Shown here one piece after another: positions 7,532 to 15,561 of a stretch of 64,000 nt of DNA. A model generated the notes under the pieces. The model saw only the letters and a list, made by a program, of their open reading frames with translations, made no database searches and was not told where the DNA came from. The translations under genes were made by a program, and so were the position numbers. The stretch is from Xanthobacter tagetidis (GTDB lineage: Bacteria; Pseudomonadota; Alphaproteobacteria; Rhizobiales; Xanthobacteraceae): positions 30,121 to 94,120 of the forward strand of contig NZ_RCTF01000023.1 in NCBI RefSeq assembly GCF_003667445.1. Reading direction: 5' to 3'. The stretch's first letter is position 1, and every line of letters begins with the position of its first letter.

Positions 7532-8152
7532 ATGAAACACGCATTCATCGCCGCCGCCGCTTTGGTCGTCCCGTCCCTCGCCTTCGCCCAGCAGATCCCG
7601 GCCGCGCCGCAGGCGACCGTGGACCGGGTGGTGAAGGAGAGCTTCACCAAGCTGCCCGAGGGCTGGGCCGCGCGCCTCGCCCAGGACGAGACCATGCAGG
7701 TCTGCTCCCAGACCCGCAACCAGCCCTCCGCCGCGCAGGCGGATGCCATCGTCGCCCGCGAGACCAAGACCGTGGTCTTCCCCGCAGACGGCGTGCTGCT
7801 GGGCGACTGGAAGGAAGGCGCCAAGGTCGCGCAGAACGGCCGCGGCGGCCAGTTCTCGGACCCGCCCGGCACGGTGAGCGGCGGCAATTGCTATGCCTGC
7901 CACCAGATGGACCTGAAGGAGGTGAGCTACGGCACGCTCGGGCCCTCGCTCACCAATTACGGCGCCGACCGCAAGTATGCCGCCGAGGACGCCAAGGCCG
8001 CCTACGCCAAGGTCTACAACGCCCAGGCCGCGTTCGCCTGCTCCTCCATGCCGCGCTTCGGGCATAACGGCGTGCTGACCGAGAAGCAGATCAAGGACGT
8101 GGTGGCCTATCTGTTCGACCCGAACTCGCCGGTGAACACGCCGGCAAAGTGA
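7532..8152 (+). CDS. soxX: SoxX, c-type cytochrome subunit of SoxAX
   Basis: A protein of 206 residues with a signal peptide (cleavage near AFAQQ), one heme site CYACH (Cys120, Cys123, His124) and Met173 in SSMPRFGHNG as the distal ligand. It accepts electrons released when SoxA joins thiosulfate to SoxY. The ATG at 7532 follows GGGAGGAAACC. No soxV/soxW-type gene follows; a strong terminator lies just after the stop. Confidence 0.94.
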   Translation: MKHAFIAAAALVVPSLAFAQQIPAAPQATVDRVVKESFTKLPEGWAARLAQDETMQVCSQTRNQPSAAQADAIVARETKTVVFPADGVLLGDWKEGAKVAQNGRGGQFSDPPGTVSGGNCYACHQMDLKEVSYGTLGPSLTNYGADRKYAAEDAKAAYAKVYNAQAAFACSSMPRFGHNGVLTEKQIKDVVAYLFDPNSPVNTPAK

Positions 8153-8157
8153 GATGA

Positions 8158-8190
8158 GGGCGGGCGCCCAAGCGGCGCCCGCCCTTGCTT
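8158..8190. terminator. Terminator between soxX and the MarR-GNAT gene
   Basis: A perfect 11-bp stem GGGCGGGCGCC / GGCGCCCGCCC (8158-8168, 8174-8184) with loop CAAGC is followed by a T-rich run. It sits between convergent genes and may serve both. Confidence 0.75.
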
Positions 8191-8226
8191 CTCTTCGGGG
8201 CGAGGGGAAGATGCTGGCGCCCGGCG

Positions 8227-9102
8227 CTACAGCTGCTTCTCGAAGAAGTGGTCGGGATAGGGATCGTCGTTGAAGCGGTCGATCTCGCGCCAGCCGGTGG
8301 TGCGGTACAGCGCCAGCGCCTCGCCGAGCGCGCCATTGGTGTCGAGCCGCAGCGTGGCGACGCCGAGCGACCGGGCGGCCGCCTCCACCTCGTCCATCAG
8401 GCGCCGGCCGAGGCCAAGTCCCCGGGCGGAAGGCGCGATCCACAGGCGCTTCACCTCCGCCATCGCGCCGCCCGAGCCCTTCAGGCCCACGCAGCCCACC
8501 GGCAGGCCGTCGGACATCGCCAGAAGGAACACCCCGCGCGGCCGCACCATGGCCTCGGCATCGGGATCGCGCGAGCGCGCCACGTCGAACCCGGACGCGA
8601 AGCGGCGCCCGAGTTCGGCATAGTATTCGCCGAGGCACCAGCGCGCCTCGGCGCCGCGCGGGTCCGCTTCCTCGACGGTGATGCGCCCGCGCCCGAGCGT
8701 GGAGGCGACGAGGTCCATGGCGTCAAGCAGCGCCTCCGTCCGCGCCGCGCGGGAGAGGAACGCGCCGGCCTGCGCGTTCGAGAGCGCCTCATAGGCGGCG
8801 AACTCCGCCTTGCCGGCTTCGGTGAGCCGGGCGACGCGGCGGCGGGCGTCGTCGGCATCGGGCGCCGTCTCCACCAGCCCCTCGTCCTCCAGGCCGCGCA
8901 GCAGCCGGCTCGCGAGGCCCGAATCGAGGCCCAGCCGTGCGCGGATCTTGCCCACGTCGCCGCAGCCCTGGCCGATGGCGTTCAGCACCCGCGCCGCGCC
9001 GAGCGGCCGCCCGCGCCCGAGAAAGGACGTGTCGAGCGCCCCCACCTCGGCGGTGACGACGCGGTTGAAGCGGCGGATGCGGGAAACGGGATCTGGCAGC
9101 AT
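8227..9102 (-). CDS. MarR-family regulator fused to a GNAT acetyltransferase
   Basis: A protein of 291 residues in two parts. Residues 1 to about 140 form a MarR-type winged helix (GKIRARLGLDSGLASRLLRGLEDEGLVE, quoted here only as its helix-turn-helix core DSGLASRLLRGLEDEGLV). Residues from about 145 form a GNAT domain with the acetyl-CoA loop ARGLGLGRRLM and the C-terminal YRTTGWREIDRFNDDPYPDHFFEK. Such fusions are known in Alphaproteobacteria; the acetylated substrate is unknown. The ATG at 9102 overlaps a candidate operator, which suggests autoregulation. It is monocistronic and convergent with soxX. Confidence 0.88.
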   Translation of the reverse strand: MLPDPVSRIRRFNRVVTAEVGALDTSFLGRGRPLGAARVLNAIGQGCGDVGKIRARLGLDSGLASRLLRGLEDEGLVETAPDADDARRRVARLTEAGKAEFAAYEALSNAQAGAFLSRAARTEALLDAMDLVASTLGRGRITVEEADPRGAEARWCLGEYYAELGRRFASGFDVARSRDPDAEAMVRPRGVFLLAMSDGLPVGCVGLKGSGGAMAEVKRLWIAPSARGLGLGRRLMDEVEAAARSLGVATLRLDTNGALGEALALYRTTGWREIDRFNDDPYPDHFFEKQL

Positions 9103-9103
9103 A

Positions 9104-9127
9104 ATATCTGACTTTAGTCCGAGATAT
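9104..9127. promoter_or_regulatory. Candidate MarR operator
   Basis: Perfect inverted repeat ATATCT (9104-9109) / AGATAT (9122-9127) with a 12-nt spacer, immediately upstream of the MarR-GNAT start. The half-sites are about 18 bp apart centre to centre. The position fits autorepression; binding is inferred. Confidence 0.5.
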
Positions 9128-9206
9128 GAACTCGTCAATCCGTTTCGGCGGGCCGCCGTGGCAATGGCGGGACGCCCTCGCGCGGGCTCCCGCCACGGCT
9201 CGGACC

Positions 9207-9234
9207 TTGCCATCGCAGCAGAACCTGCTATACG
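9207..9234 (+). promoter_or_regulatory. Likely sigma-70 promoter of the rpsF operon
   Basis: TTGCCA (9207-9212), a 16-nt spacer and TATACG (9229-9234) lie about 195 nt upstream of rpsF. This is the best promoter match in the 9128-9429 gap, which holds no gene I can support. Confidence 0.5.
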
Positions 9235-9360
9235 CGCCGCTTCCGTCGCACCCGGCCGGGGGCTGAACGGACGCTCTTTCTTTGCCCGAGGCATGCCTTG
9301 GGAAGGGAAAGGGAGGGCAAGACCGCCCGCCGTCCCGTGTCCCCGCCTTCCGAGCTTCGC

Positions 9361-9375
9361 GCCTTTCCGAAAGGC
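9361..9375 (+). promoter_or_regulatory. Leader hairpin with CCG loop upstream of rpsF
   Basis: GCCTTT-CCG-AAAGGC forms a perfect 6-bp stem in the rpsF leader. Many bacterial rpsF leaders carry an S6:S18 autoregulatory RNA with a conserved CCG, so this hairpin is a candidate. In the described motif the CCG lies in an internal bulge rather than an apical loop, so the assignment is weak. Confidence 0.25.
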
Positions 9376-9429
9376 AAGAAGGGCTTGGCGCCGGTGGGGC
9401 GGAGAGTTGAAACGAAAGGCAGTGAACAC

Positions 9430-9900
9430 ATGCCGCTCTACGAGCACGTGTTCCTCGCGCGCCAGGACGTCACGGCGCAGCAGGTCGAGGAACTGACCAC
9501 CCGGTTCAAGGGTGTCATCGAGGCGAATGGCGGCTCGGTCGGAAAGACCGAGTATTGGGGCGTGAAGTCCCTCACCTATCGCATCAACAAGAACCGCAAG
9601 GCCCACTTCACGCTCATGAACATCGACGCCCCCGCGGCGGCGGTGCAGGAGCTGGAGCGCCAGCAGCGCATCGACGAGGACGTGCTGCGCGTCCTGACCC
9701 TGCGCGTCGAGGAGCACGAGGAGACCCCCTCCGCCATGCTCCAGAAGCGCGATCGCGACGACCGCGGTGAGCGGGGCGAGCGCGGCGAGCGTGGTGAACG
9801 CGGCGGCTTCGGCGGCGACCGCGGCGGCTTCGGCGGCCGTGAGGATCGCCCGCGCCGTCCGCGTCCCTCCGAGGAGACCCAGAGCGAGGAGGAAGTCTGA
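9430..9900 (+). CDS. rpsF: 30S ribosomal protein S6
   Basis: A protein of 156 residues. MPLYEHVFLARQDV starts the S6 fold, and the core contains EYWGVKSLTYRINKNRKAHF. From about residue 115 the tail is low-complexity: RGERGERGERGERGG and GGFGGDRGGFGG repeats, then an acidic end SEETQSEEEV. Long charged S6 tails occur in Alphaproteobacteria. The ATG at 9430 begins the conserved N-terminus; the frame extends upstream without support. Its stop overlaps the rpsR start. Confidence 0.97.
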   Translation: MPLYEHVFLARQDVTAQQVEELTTRFKGVIEANGGSVGKTEYWGVKSLTYRINKNRKAHFTLMNIDAPAAAVQELERQQRIDEDVLRVLTLRVEEHEETPSAMLQKRDRDDRGERGERGERGERGGFGGDRGGFGGREDRPRRPRPSEETQSEEEV

Positions 9901-10160
9901 TGGCGTTCGCTCAGTCCGGTGGTGCCGGCGGCGGCCAGCGCCGCCCCTTCTTCCGTCGTCGCAAGACCTGCCCGTTCTCCGGCCCGAACGCGCCGAAGAT
10001 CGACTACAAGGACGTGCGTCTCCTGCAGCGCTACATCTCCGAGCGCGGCAAGATCGTGCCCTCGCGCATCACGGCGGTGTCCGCCAAGAAGCAGCGCGAG
10101 CTGGCCGCCGCCGTCAAGCGCGCCCGCTTCCTGGGCCTGCTGCCCTTCGTGATCCGCTGA
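9900..10160 (+). CDS. rpsR: 30S ribosomal protein S18
   Basis: A protein of 86 residues with RRPFFRRRKTCPFSG and the conserved core YKDVRLLQRYISERGKIVPSRITAV. It binds S6 in the 30S platform. The ATG shares its first base with the rpsF stop (TGATG), so translation is coupled. Its last codons and stop lie inside the first of three repeated hairpins. Confidence 0.97.
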   Translation: MAFAQSGGAGGGQRRPFFRRRKTCPFSGPNAPKIDYKDVRLLQRYISERGKIVPSRITAVSAKKQRELAAAVKRARFLGLLPFVIR

Positions 10161-10232
10161 GGATCACGAACACGGGCATCGTGATCCGCGCAGGATTACG
10201 AAACTAGGCAGCGTGATCCGCTGAGGATCACC
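10148..10232. repeat. Three hairpins at exact 32-nt period after rpsR
   Basis: GTGATCCGCTGAGGATCAC-type palindromes start at 10149, 10181 and 10213. Each has a 7-8 bp stem CGTGATCC / GGATCACG with a 5-nt loop; the middle copy has GCGCA in the loop and one G-T pair. The rpsR stop codon lies in the loop of copy 1, so copies 2 and 3 look like duplications of the gene end. They could slow 3' exonucleases or attenuate the downstream genes. The rest of the gap to 10387 holds a weaker hairpin GTCTTC / GAAGAC (10285-10303) and no gene. Confidence 0.8.
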
Positions 10233-10387
10233 GCAAGCATATGGTCCCCAAGGGGATCGCGCGCCTCCGGGTCTCCCCGGGGGCGTCTTCCAAGAGAGAA
10301 GACAGGCCGCAGGGAATGAGCCCTGGGGCTTCAGTTGGGGCCGCCGCGTGCCGCCTCTAACCGCCCTCAAGCGGGACAGCTCGTCCA

Positions 10388-11344
10388 ATGGGTCCGCTGA
10401 TCGTCATCGCCATCGCTGCGGGCGCCGCGTCCGCCCTGCTCGCCGCAGGCGTCGCGGCGGGATCGCTCATGGCCGTGCCGCTGTTCTATCTTGCGCCCCT
10501 GCCGGTCATGATCGCCGGCATCGCCTTCTCTCCCTGGGCTGCGCTCGGCGCCGCCATCGTTGCCGCCGGAAGCCTCGGCTTCGTGTTCGGGCACCCGCTC
10601 CTGATCGCCTATGCGCTGGGCATGGGCGGCCCCGCTTTTGCCCTCTCATATGCCGCCATGCTTGCCCGCGAGGAGCCGGCGGCGCGCGACGGCGTGCTGT
10701 GGTTCCCGGTGGGTGGGCTCATCGGCATGGCGGCGGGCCTCGCGACGCTGGCGGTGCTGGTGGCGCTGTTCTCCATGTCGTGGAGCTTCGAGGCCTATGA
10801 GGCCTCGGTCATCTCCGCCTTCGAGGCGCTTGTCGGCCAAGGCGGGCAGTCGGCGCTGGCCGGCGGCACCGACACGGCGGCCATGGGGGCCCTGCTCGCC
10901 CGCCTGCTGCCACCCATGGCGGGGGCGCTGAGCATGGTCTCGCAGCTCGCCTGCCTCTACCTCGCCGGCAAGGCGGCCCTGGTGTCCCAGCGGCTCACGC
11001 GGCCCTGGCCCGATCTGTCCGCCTTCCGCCTGCCGCGCGGCACGCCGCTGGCGCTCGCGGCCGCCCTGCTGCTCACCATGGCGCCGTCCATGCTGGGCCT
11101 CGCCGCCTCGGTGGCGGCGGCGACCCTGATCCTCGCTTTTGCGCTGGCCGGCTTCGCGCTGGTCCACGCCCTCACCCGCGGCCACACCGCGCGCGTCCTT
11201 GTGCTCTCGGGCGTATGGGCCACGAGCCTCATGCTGGGCTGGCCCCTCCTCGCCATGGCGGCGCTCGGCCTCGCGGACGCCCTGTTCGACTTGCGCGCGC
11301 GGGTTTCGACGCCAAAGGGACCGCCTGCCGCCAACGATCGCTGA
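10388..11344 (+). CDS. DUF2232 multi-pass membrane protein
   Basis: A protein of 318 residues with about eight hydrophobic segments (for example residues 4-24, 30-60, 100-130 and 215-300) and few charged residues outside short loops. A DUF2232/YybS-like membrane protein in this exact position, between rpsR and rplI, is typical of Alphaproteobacteria. Its function is unknown. The ATG at 10388 has only a weak ribosome site, consistent with low expression relative to its ribosomal neighbours. Confidence 0.85.
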   Translation: MGPLIVIAIAAGAASALLAAGVAAGSLMAVPLFYLAPLPVMIAGIAFSPWAALGAAIVAAGSLGFVFGHPLLIAYALGMGGPAFALSYAAMLAREEPAARDGVLWFPVGGLIGMAAGLATLAVLVALFSMSWSFEAYEASVISAFEALVGQGGQSALAGGTDTAAMGALLARLLPPMAGALSMVSQLACLYLAGKAALVSQRLTRPWPDLSAFRLPRGTPLALAAALLLTMAPSMLGLAASVAAATLILAFALAGFALVHALTRGHTARVLVLSGVWATSLMLGWPLLAMAALGLADALFDLRARVSTPKGPPAANDR

Positions 11345-11414
11345 ACAGCCCGATCACGCGAAGACCAAGACACACGAAAACGCACGACACACGAAGATAC
11401 AAGGAGACACGAAC

Positions 11415-11996
11415 ATGGACGTCATTCTTCTCGAGCGCGTCGCCAAGCTTGGCCAGATGGGCGAAGTGGTGAAGGTGCGCGACGGCTACGCCCGCAACTT
11501 CCTGCTGCCGAACGGCAAGGCCCTGCGCGCCACCAAGGCGAACAAGGACCGCTTCCAGACCATGAAGGTGGAGCTTGAGGCCCGCAACCTGGAGCGCCGC
11601 CAGGAGGCCCAGGCCGTGGCGGAGAAGCTCAACGGCCAGAGCGTGGTGATGATCCGCCAGGCGGGCGAGAGCGGCCAGCTCTACGGCTCCGTCTCCACCC
11701 GCGACATCGCCGACGGCCTGACCGCGGCCGGCTTCCACGTGGACCGCGCGCAGGTGGTGCTGAACCACCCCATCAAGACCCTCGGCCTGCACACCGTGCC
11801 CGTCACCCTCCACCCCGAGGTCGAGGTCACGGTGAAGGTGAACGTCGCCCGCAATCCCGAGGAGGCCGAGCGCCAGGCCCGCGGCGAGGACGTGCGCACC
11901 GCCCGTGACGAGGACGCCGAGATCGAGGCCGAGCTCGCCGTCGAGCGCGCCGCCGTCGCCGCCGAGCTGGCCGCTGAGGAGGACGTGGAGGGCTGA
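11415..11996 (+). CDS. rplI: 50S ribosomal protein L9
   Basis: A protein of 193 residues. The N-terminal domain MDVILLERVAKLGQMGEVV and VRDGYARNFLLPNGKA is diagnostic, followed by the long connecting helix and the C-terminal RNA-binding domain (GQLYGSVSTRDIADGL; VLNHPIKTLGLH). An acidic Ala/Glu-rich tail from about residue 160 extends beyond the usual 150 residues, as in other Rhizobiales. The start follows AAGGAGACACGAAC. Confidence 0.97.
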   Translation: MDVILLERVAKLGQMGEVVKVRDGYARNFLLPNGKALRATKANKDRFQTMKVELEARNLERRQEAQAVAEKLNGQSVVMIRQAGESGQLYGSVSTRDIADGLTAAGFHVDRAQVVLNHPIKTLGLHTVPVTLHPEVEVTVKVNVARNPEEAERQARGEDVRTARDEDAEIEAELAVERAAVAAELAAEEDVEG

Positions 11997-12049
11997 GCTT
12001 TACGGCTTTTGCCTGCGCCGGCGGCCTCCACTGCCGGCGAGACGAATGA

Positions 12050-12091
12050 AAAGGCGGCGCCCTGGCCCAGGCCGGCGGCGCCGCCTTTGTT
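12050..12091. terminator. Terminator of the rpsF-rplI operon
   Basis: Perfect 12-bp stem AAAGGCGGCGCC / GGCGCCGCCTTT (12050-12061, 12077-12088) with a GC-rich loop, followed by TGTTT. It lies about 55 nt after the rplI stop. Confidence 0.8.
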
Positions 12092-12092
12092 T

Positions 12093-12418
12093 CTGAACGC
12101 CGGCCGCGACGCCGCAGGTGCCTCCCGCTCAATTTTTCATCGCCGCTTCACGGGTGATGGAAAAAACAGCGTCCGGCGGGTGCGACATATTGCCGACAGG
12201 AACGCTTGATGGTTTCATTCCACCCGTTGCGGCCGAACCCGGCGGCCGGACATCGTCTTGCGCGTTTCCAACGTTATGTCGTGCGAGGCAAGGCGAACCC
12301 GAACTGACCAGAGCGGTCGGGGCGCAGTGTTGCAGTGGCTGCCTGCGGGTGGGTCCGGCATCGGGCGAGGGAAGGAGAGGCATTTCGCGTCATAGGACGC
12401 TCATGGTGGAGGCGGCCG
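12093..12418. other. Gap upstream of cfa
   Basis: No gene supported. A long imperfect inverted repeat TTTTTCATC / GATGGAAAAA lies near 12132-12165. The promoter of the cyclopropane synthase should be here, but I see no convincing -35/-10 pair. Confidence 0.4.
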
Positions 12419-13714
12419 ATGGAACGGTTGCTGAAGAATGTTCTGGCCCGCATCGTCCGTCGCGGTGCGCTTCAGGTCACGTCGGCCTCCGGCCGGCGCT
12501 ACGTGGTGGGCGGAGATTTGGTGGGCGAAGATGTGGTGGGTGAGGCCGCGGCCGGCCCTCCGCTTGTGGCGGTTCGCTTCACGACCCGCGCGGCCGAACG
12601 CGGCATCCTGCTCGACCCCGAGCTGCGCCTGGGCGAAGCCTATATGGACGGCACGCTGGTGGTGGAGAAGGGCACGCTCGCCGACCTTCTCGACTTGCTG
12701 ATGTCGCAGCCAGAGGCGGTGAATCCGACCCCGTCGGCACGGGGGCTCTACCGGCTGCGGCTGGCCCTGCGGCGGATCGCCCAGTTCAATCCGCCCGCGC
12801 GGTCCCAGCGCAATGTCGCCCACCATTACGACATCGACGGGCGGCTCTATTCGCTCTTCCTCGATGCCGACCGGCAATATTCCTGCGCCTATTTCGAGAC
12901 GCCCGAGCAGCGGCTCGACGACGCCCAGCTCGCCAAGAAGCGCCACCTCGCCGCCAAGCTGGTGATGGATCGGCCGGACCTTTCGGTGCTGGACATCGGC
13001 TCCGGCTGGGGCGGGCTGGGCCTCTATCTCGCCGAGATGACGGGCGCGCGCGTCACCGGCGTCACCCTCTCGCGGGAACAGCTCGACATGGCGCGCAACC
13101 GGGCGCGCGAGCGCGGCCTTGCGGACCGGGTCGAATTCCGCATGCAGGACTATCGCGACATCCCGGAGGCCTTCGACCGCATCGTCTCGGTGGGCATGTT
13201 CGAGCATGTGGGGGTGGACCACTTCGCCACCTTCTTCCAGCGGGCGAAGGCCCTGCTGAAGCCCGACGGGGTGATGCTGCTCCACGCCATCGGCCGCTCC
13301 GACCCGCCGGGCGTCACCAACCCTTTCATCGCCAAGTACATCTTCCCCGGCGGCTACATCCCGGCATTGTCCGAGGTGCTGCCGCACATCGAGCGCGCCG
13401 GCCTCGTGGTGACCGACATTGAGCTTCTGCGCCTGCATTATGCTGAGACGTTGAAGGCGTGGCGCGAGCGCTTCCGCGCCCGCTGGGAGGAGGCGGTGCG
13501 CCTGACCGACGAACGCTTCTGCCGCATGTGGGAATTCTATCTCGCCGCCAGCGAGATGGCGTTCCGCTACCAGGGCCTGAACGTGTTCCAGATCCAGCTC
13601 GCCCGCCGCCAGGAGGCGGTGCCGCTCACGCGCGGCTATATCGCCGAGGCGGAGGCCGCTTTGCGCCGGCGCGAGGCGCAGGCGTGTCCCCCGCTGCGGC
13701 TGGCCGGCGAATAG
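12419..13714 (+). CDS. cfa: Cyclopropane-fatty-acyl-phospholipid synthase
   Basis: A protein of 431 residues of the CFA/mycolic acid synthase family. The N-terminal region (residues 1 to about 130) includes LGEAYMDGTL. The SAM methyltransferase domain has VLDIGSGWGGLGLYLAE as motif I and the family signatures HYDIDGRLYSLFLD, QYSCAYF and MFEHVG. It transfers a methylene from SAM to cis double bonds of membrane lipids. The ATG at 12419 follows GGTGGAGG. It appears monocistronic. Confidence 0.92.
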   Translation: MERLLKNVLARIVRRGALQVTSASGRRYVVGGDLVGEDVVGEAAAGPPLVAVRFTTRAAERGILLDPELRLGEAYMDGTLVVEKGTLADLLDLLMSQPEAVNPTPSARGLYRLRLALRRIAQFNPPARSQRNVAHHYDIDGRLYSLFLDADRQYSCAYFETPEQRLDDAQLAKKRHLAAKLVMDRPDLSVLDIGSGWGGLGLYLAEMTGARVTGVTLSREQLDMARNRARERGLADRVEFRMQDYRDIPEAFDRIVSVGMFEHVGVDHFATFFQRAKALLKPDGVMLLHAIGRSDPPGVTNPFIAKYIFPGGYIPALSEVLPHIERAGLVVTDIELLRLHYAETLKAWRERFRARWEEAVRLTDERFCRMWEFYLAASEMAFRYQGLNVFQIQLARRQEAVPLTRGYIAEAEAALRRREAQACPPLRLAGE

Positions 13715-13837
13715 GCACGCGATCGGCCTTCGCCGGGGCGCCCGCGTTCTCGGCGCGCCATCCCCCAGGCCGGTGCGGGGGATCGCCGGTCGGCCGTGGT
13801 GCCGGCCTCCCTGGCATCGTGCGGGATGGCAGGGCGG

Positions 13838-13860
13838 ATGCCCCGGACAAGCCGGGGCAT
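13838..13860. repeat. Palindromic REP-like element
   Basis: ATGCCCCGG-ACAAG-CCGGGGCAT is a perfect 9-bp stem between the convergent cfa and antiporter genes. The GCCCCGGACAAGCCGGGGC core resembles a dispersed palindrome common in Rhizobiales genomes, and here may act as a bidirectional terminator. Confidence 0.6.
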
Positions 13861-13883
13861 GACGACGCCCGCGAGACCGCCCC

Positions 13884-15335
13884 CTACAGGAAATAGAGGA
13901 ACGTCAGCAGGATGAAGCCCGGCACCAGGAAGCCAACAGACCAGGCCATGTAGCCGAAGAAGCTCGGCATCTTCACGCCGCGGTGCTTGGCGATGGAGAG
14001 CACCATGAAGTTCGGCGCGTTGCCGATATAGGTCATGGCGCCCATGAACACCGCGCCGGCCGAGATCGCCTCCAGCGTCACCGCCAGCGGCCCCATCAGC
14101 TGGTGCGGGTCGCCGCCGGCCAGGTTGAAGAAGACGAGATAGGTCGGGGCGTTGTCCAGGAAGGCCGAGAGCGCGCCGGTGAGCCAGAAGTACCAGACGT
14201 TCACCGGCTGGCCGTCGGGCCCGGTCACGAGCTCGACCAGCGGCGAGAACACGCCGCGCTCGCCCGCCTTGAGGATGGCGATCACCGGGATGATGGTGAG
14301 GAAGATGGCGGCGAACAGCTTCGCCACCTCGCGGATCGGCTCCCAGTCGAAGCCGTTGCGCTCGCGCACCAGCTTCGGGGTGATGGCGAGGGAGACCAGC
14401 GCGATCACCACCAGCAGCACGTCGCGCACCATCCACTGCAGCTCCACGTGGGTGCCGTAGATGTTGAAGCTGATGCCGGGCTTCCACAGCGCCGAGAGCA
14501 GGATCGCGCCGATGACGCCGCCGAGCAGCGGCAGGTTCTGCGCCCCGCGCAGGCCCAGCCCCTCGGTGTCGGGGGTCGGGTCGCGGCGCAGTTTCATGCC
14601 CTCTTCCTTGCGGTAGTAGTAGCTGTCGAGCAGGAAGAAGGCGGTGAGCAGAAGGCCCGCCATCACCACCGTGTCGTGGAACAGGTGCGTGGTGGTCCAG
14701 AAGAAGTTCACCCCCTTCAGGAAGCCGAGGAACAGCGGCGGGTCGCCGAGTGGCGTCAGCGAGCCGCCGATGTTCGACACCAGGAAGATGAAGAACACCA
14801 CCGTGTGCACGTTGTAGCGCCGCTCGTCATTGGCGCGCAGCAGCGGGCGGATGAGCACCATGGAGGCGCCGGTGGTGCCGATGACGCTGGCCAGGACCGT
14901 GCCGATGGCAAGCAGCGCCGTGTTGGTGACGGGGCTGCCGTGCAGGTTGCCGGTCACCAGGATGCCGCCCGAGACGGTGAACAGCGCGAACAGCAGGATG
15001 ATGAAGGGGATGTATTCCAGCAGCGCCGTGTGCACCACCTCGTGCGTCGTGGCCGAGGGGCCGTAGGTCAAGGCGAAGGGAATGGCGAAGGCGAGGCCCC
15101 AGAACAGCGCCACCTTGCCGTAGTGATGGTGCCAGAAGTGCCCGGCCAGCAGCGGGAACAGGGCGATCGACAGCAGCATGCCCACGAACGGCAGCGCCCA
15201 GAGCGGCGAAAGCTGCGCGCCGTCCAGCGCCGGCGCCCCATCCGCGCCCAGGGCGCCCGAAGCACCTGCTAGAAGAAGGACGCCCGCGCCGGCAAGCCCG
15301 AGACAAGACCTGACACACCGCCGCGCCGCCACCAT
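13884..15335 (-). CDS. Sodium:proton antiporter, NhaD / CitMHS_2 type
   Basis: A protein of 483 residues with an N-terminal hydrophobic leader and about twelve membrane segments. Ion-transporter-superfamily features include NIGGSLTPLGDPPLFLGFL, SAFLDNAPTYLVFFNLAG and MGAMTYIGNAPNFMV, the DNAPT and GNAPN motifs expected in both halves of such carriers. Proteins of this type are annotated as sodium:proton antiporters or putative citrate carriers; the substrate is not proven by sequence. The ATG at 15335 starts just ahead of the leader. It is divergent from leuS. Confidence 0.82.
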   Translation of the reverse strand: MVAARRCVRSCLGLAGAGVLLLAGASGALGADGAPALDGAQLSPLWALPFVGMLLSIALFPLLAGHFWHHHYGKVALFWGLAFAIPFALTYGPSATTHEVVHTALLEYIPFIILLFALFTVSGGILVTGNLHGSPVTNTALLAIGTVLASVIGTTGASMVLIRPLLRANDERRYNVHTVVFFIFLVSNIGGSLTPLGDPPLFLGFLKGVNFFWTTTHLFHDTVVMAGLLLTAFFLLDSYYYRKEEGMKLRRDPTPDTEGLGLRGAQNLPLLGGVIGAILLSALWKPGISFNIYGTHVELQWMVRDVLLVVIALVSLAITPKLVRERNGFDWEPIREVAKLFAAIFLTIIPVIAILKAGERGVFSPLVELVTGPDGQPVNVWYFWLTGALSAFLDNAPTYLVFFNLAGGDPHQLMGPLAVTLEAISAGAVFMGAMTYIGNAPNFMVLSIAKHRGVKMPSFFGYMAWSVGFLVPGFILLTFLYFL

Positions 15336-15561
15336 TTCCCCACCCCTGTGTCTTTTGAGTGCCGCCCTGTGATGGACGATAGGGCGGCGTGAGGCAAGGG
15401 CGACTGCCGGCAAATGGGCACGGTGGCGGCCACCAATCTTCCGCTGCGTCCGCCGGCGCCCCGCGCGGGGCCGCCACGGGGCGCGAAGCGGCATCGCGCC
15501 ATTGACCCCGGCGGCGGTTTCTGCCCAAGTGCCGCCGCGTTTCGATCCCAGCACAAGAGCG

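Noticed and set aside
10148..10232. CRISPR-like array
   Set aside because: The three 32-nt units are nearly identical throughout, with no unique spacers; they are tandem hairpins, not repeat-spacer units. No cas genes are present.
12129..12383. 84-codon minus-strand frame upstream of cfa
   Set aside because: No motif or ribosome site, and it occupies the likely cfa promoter region.
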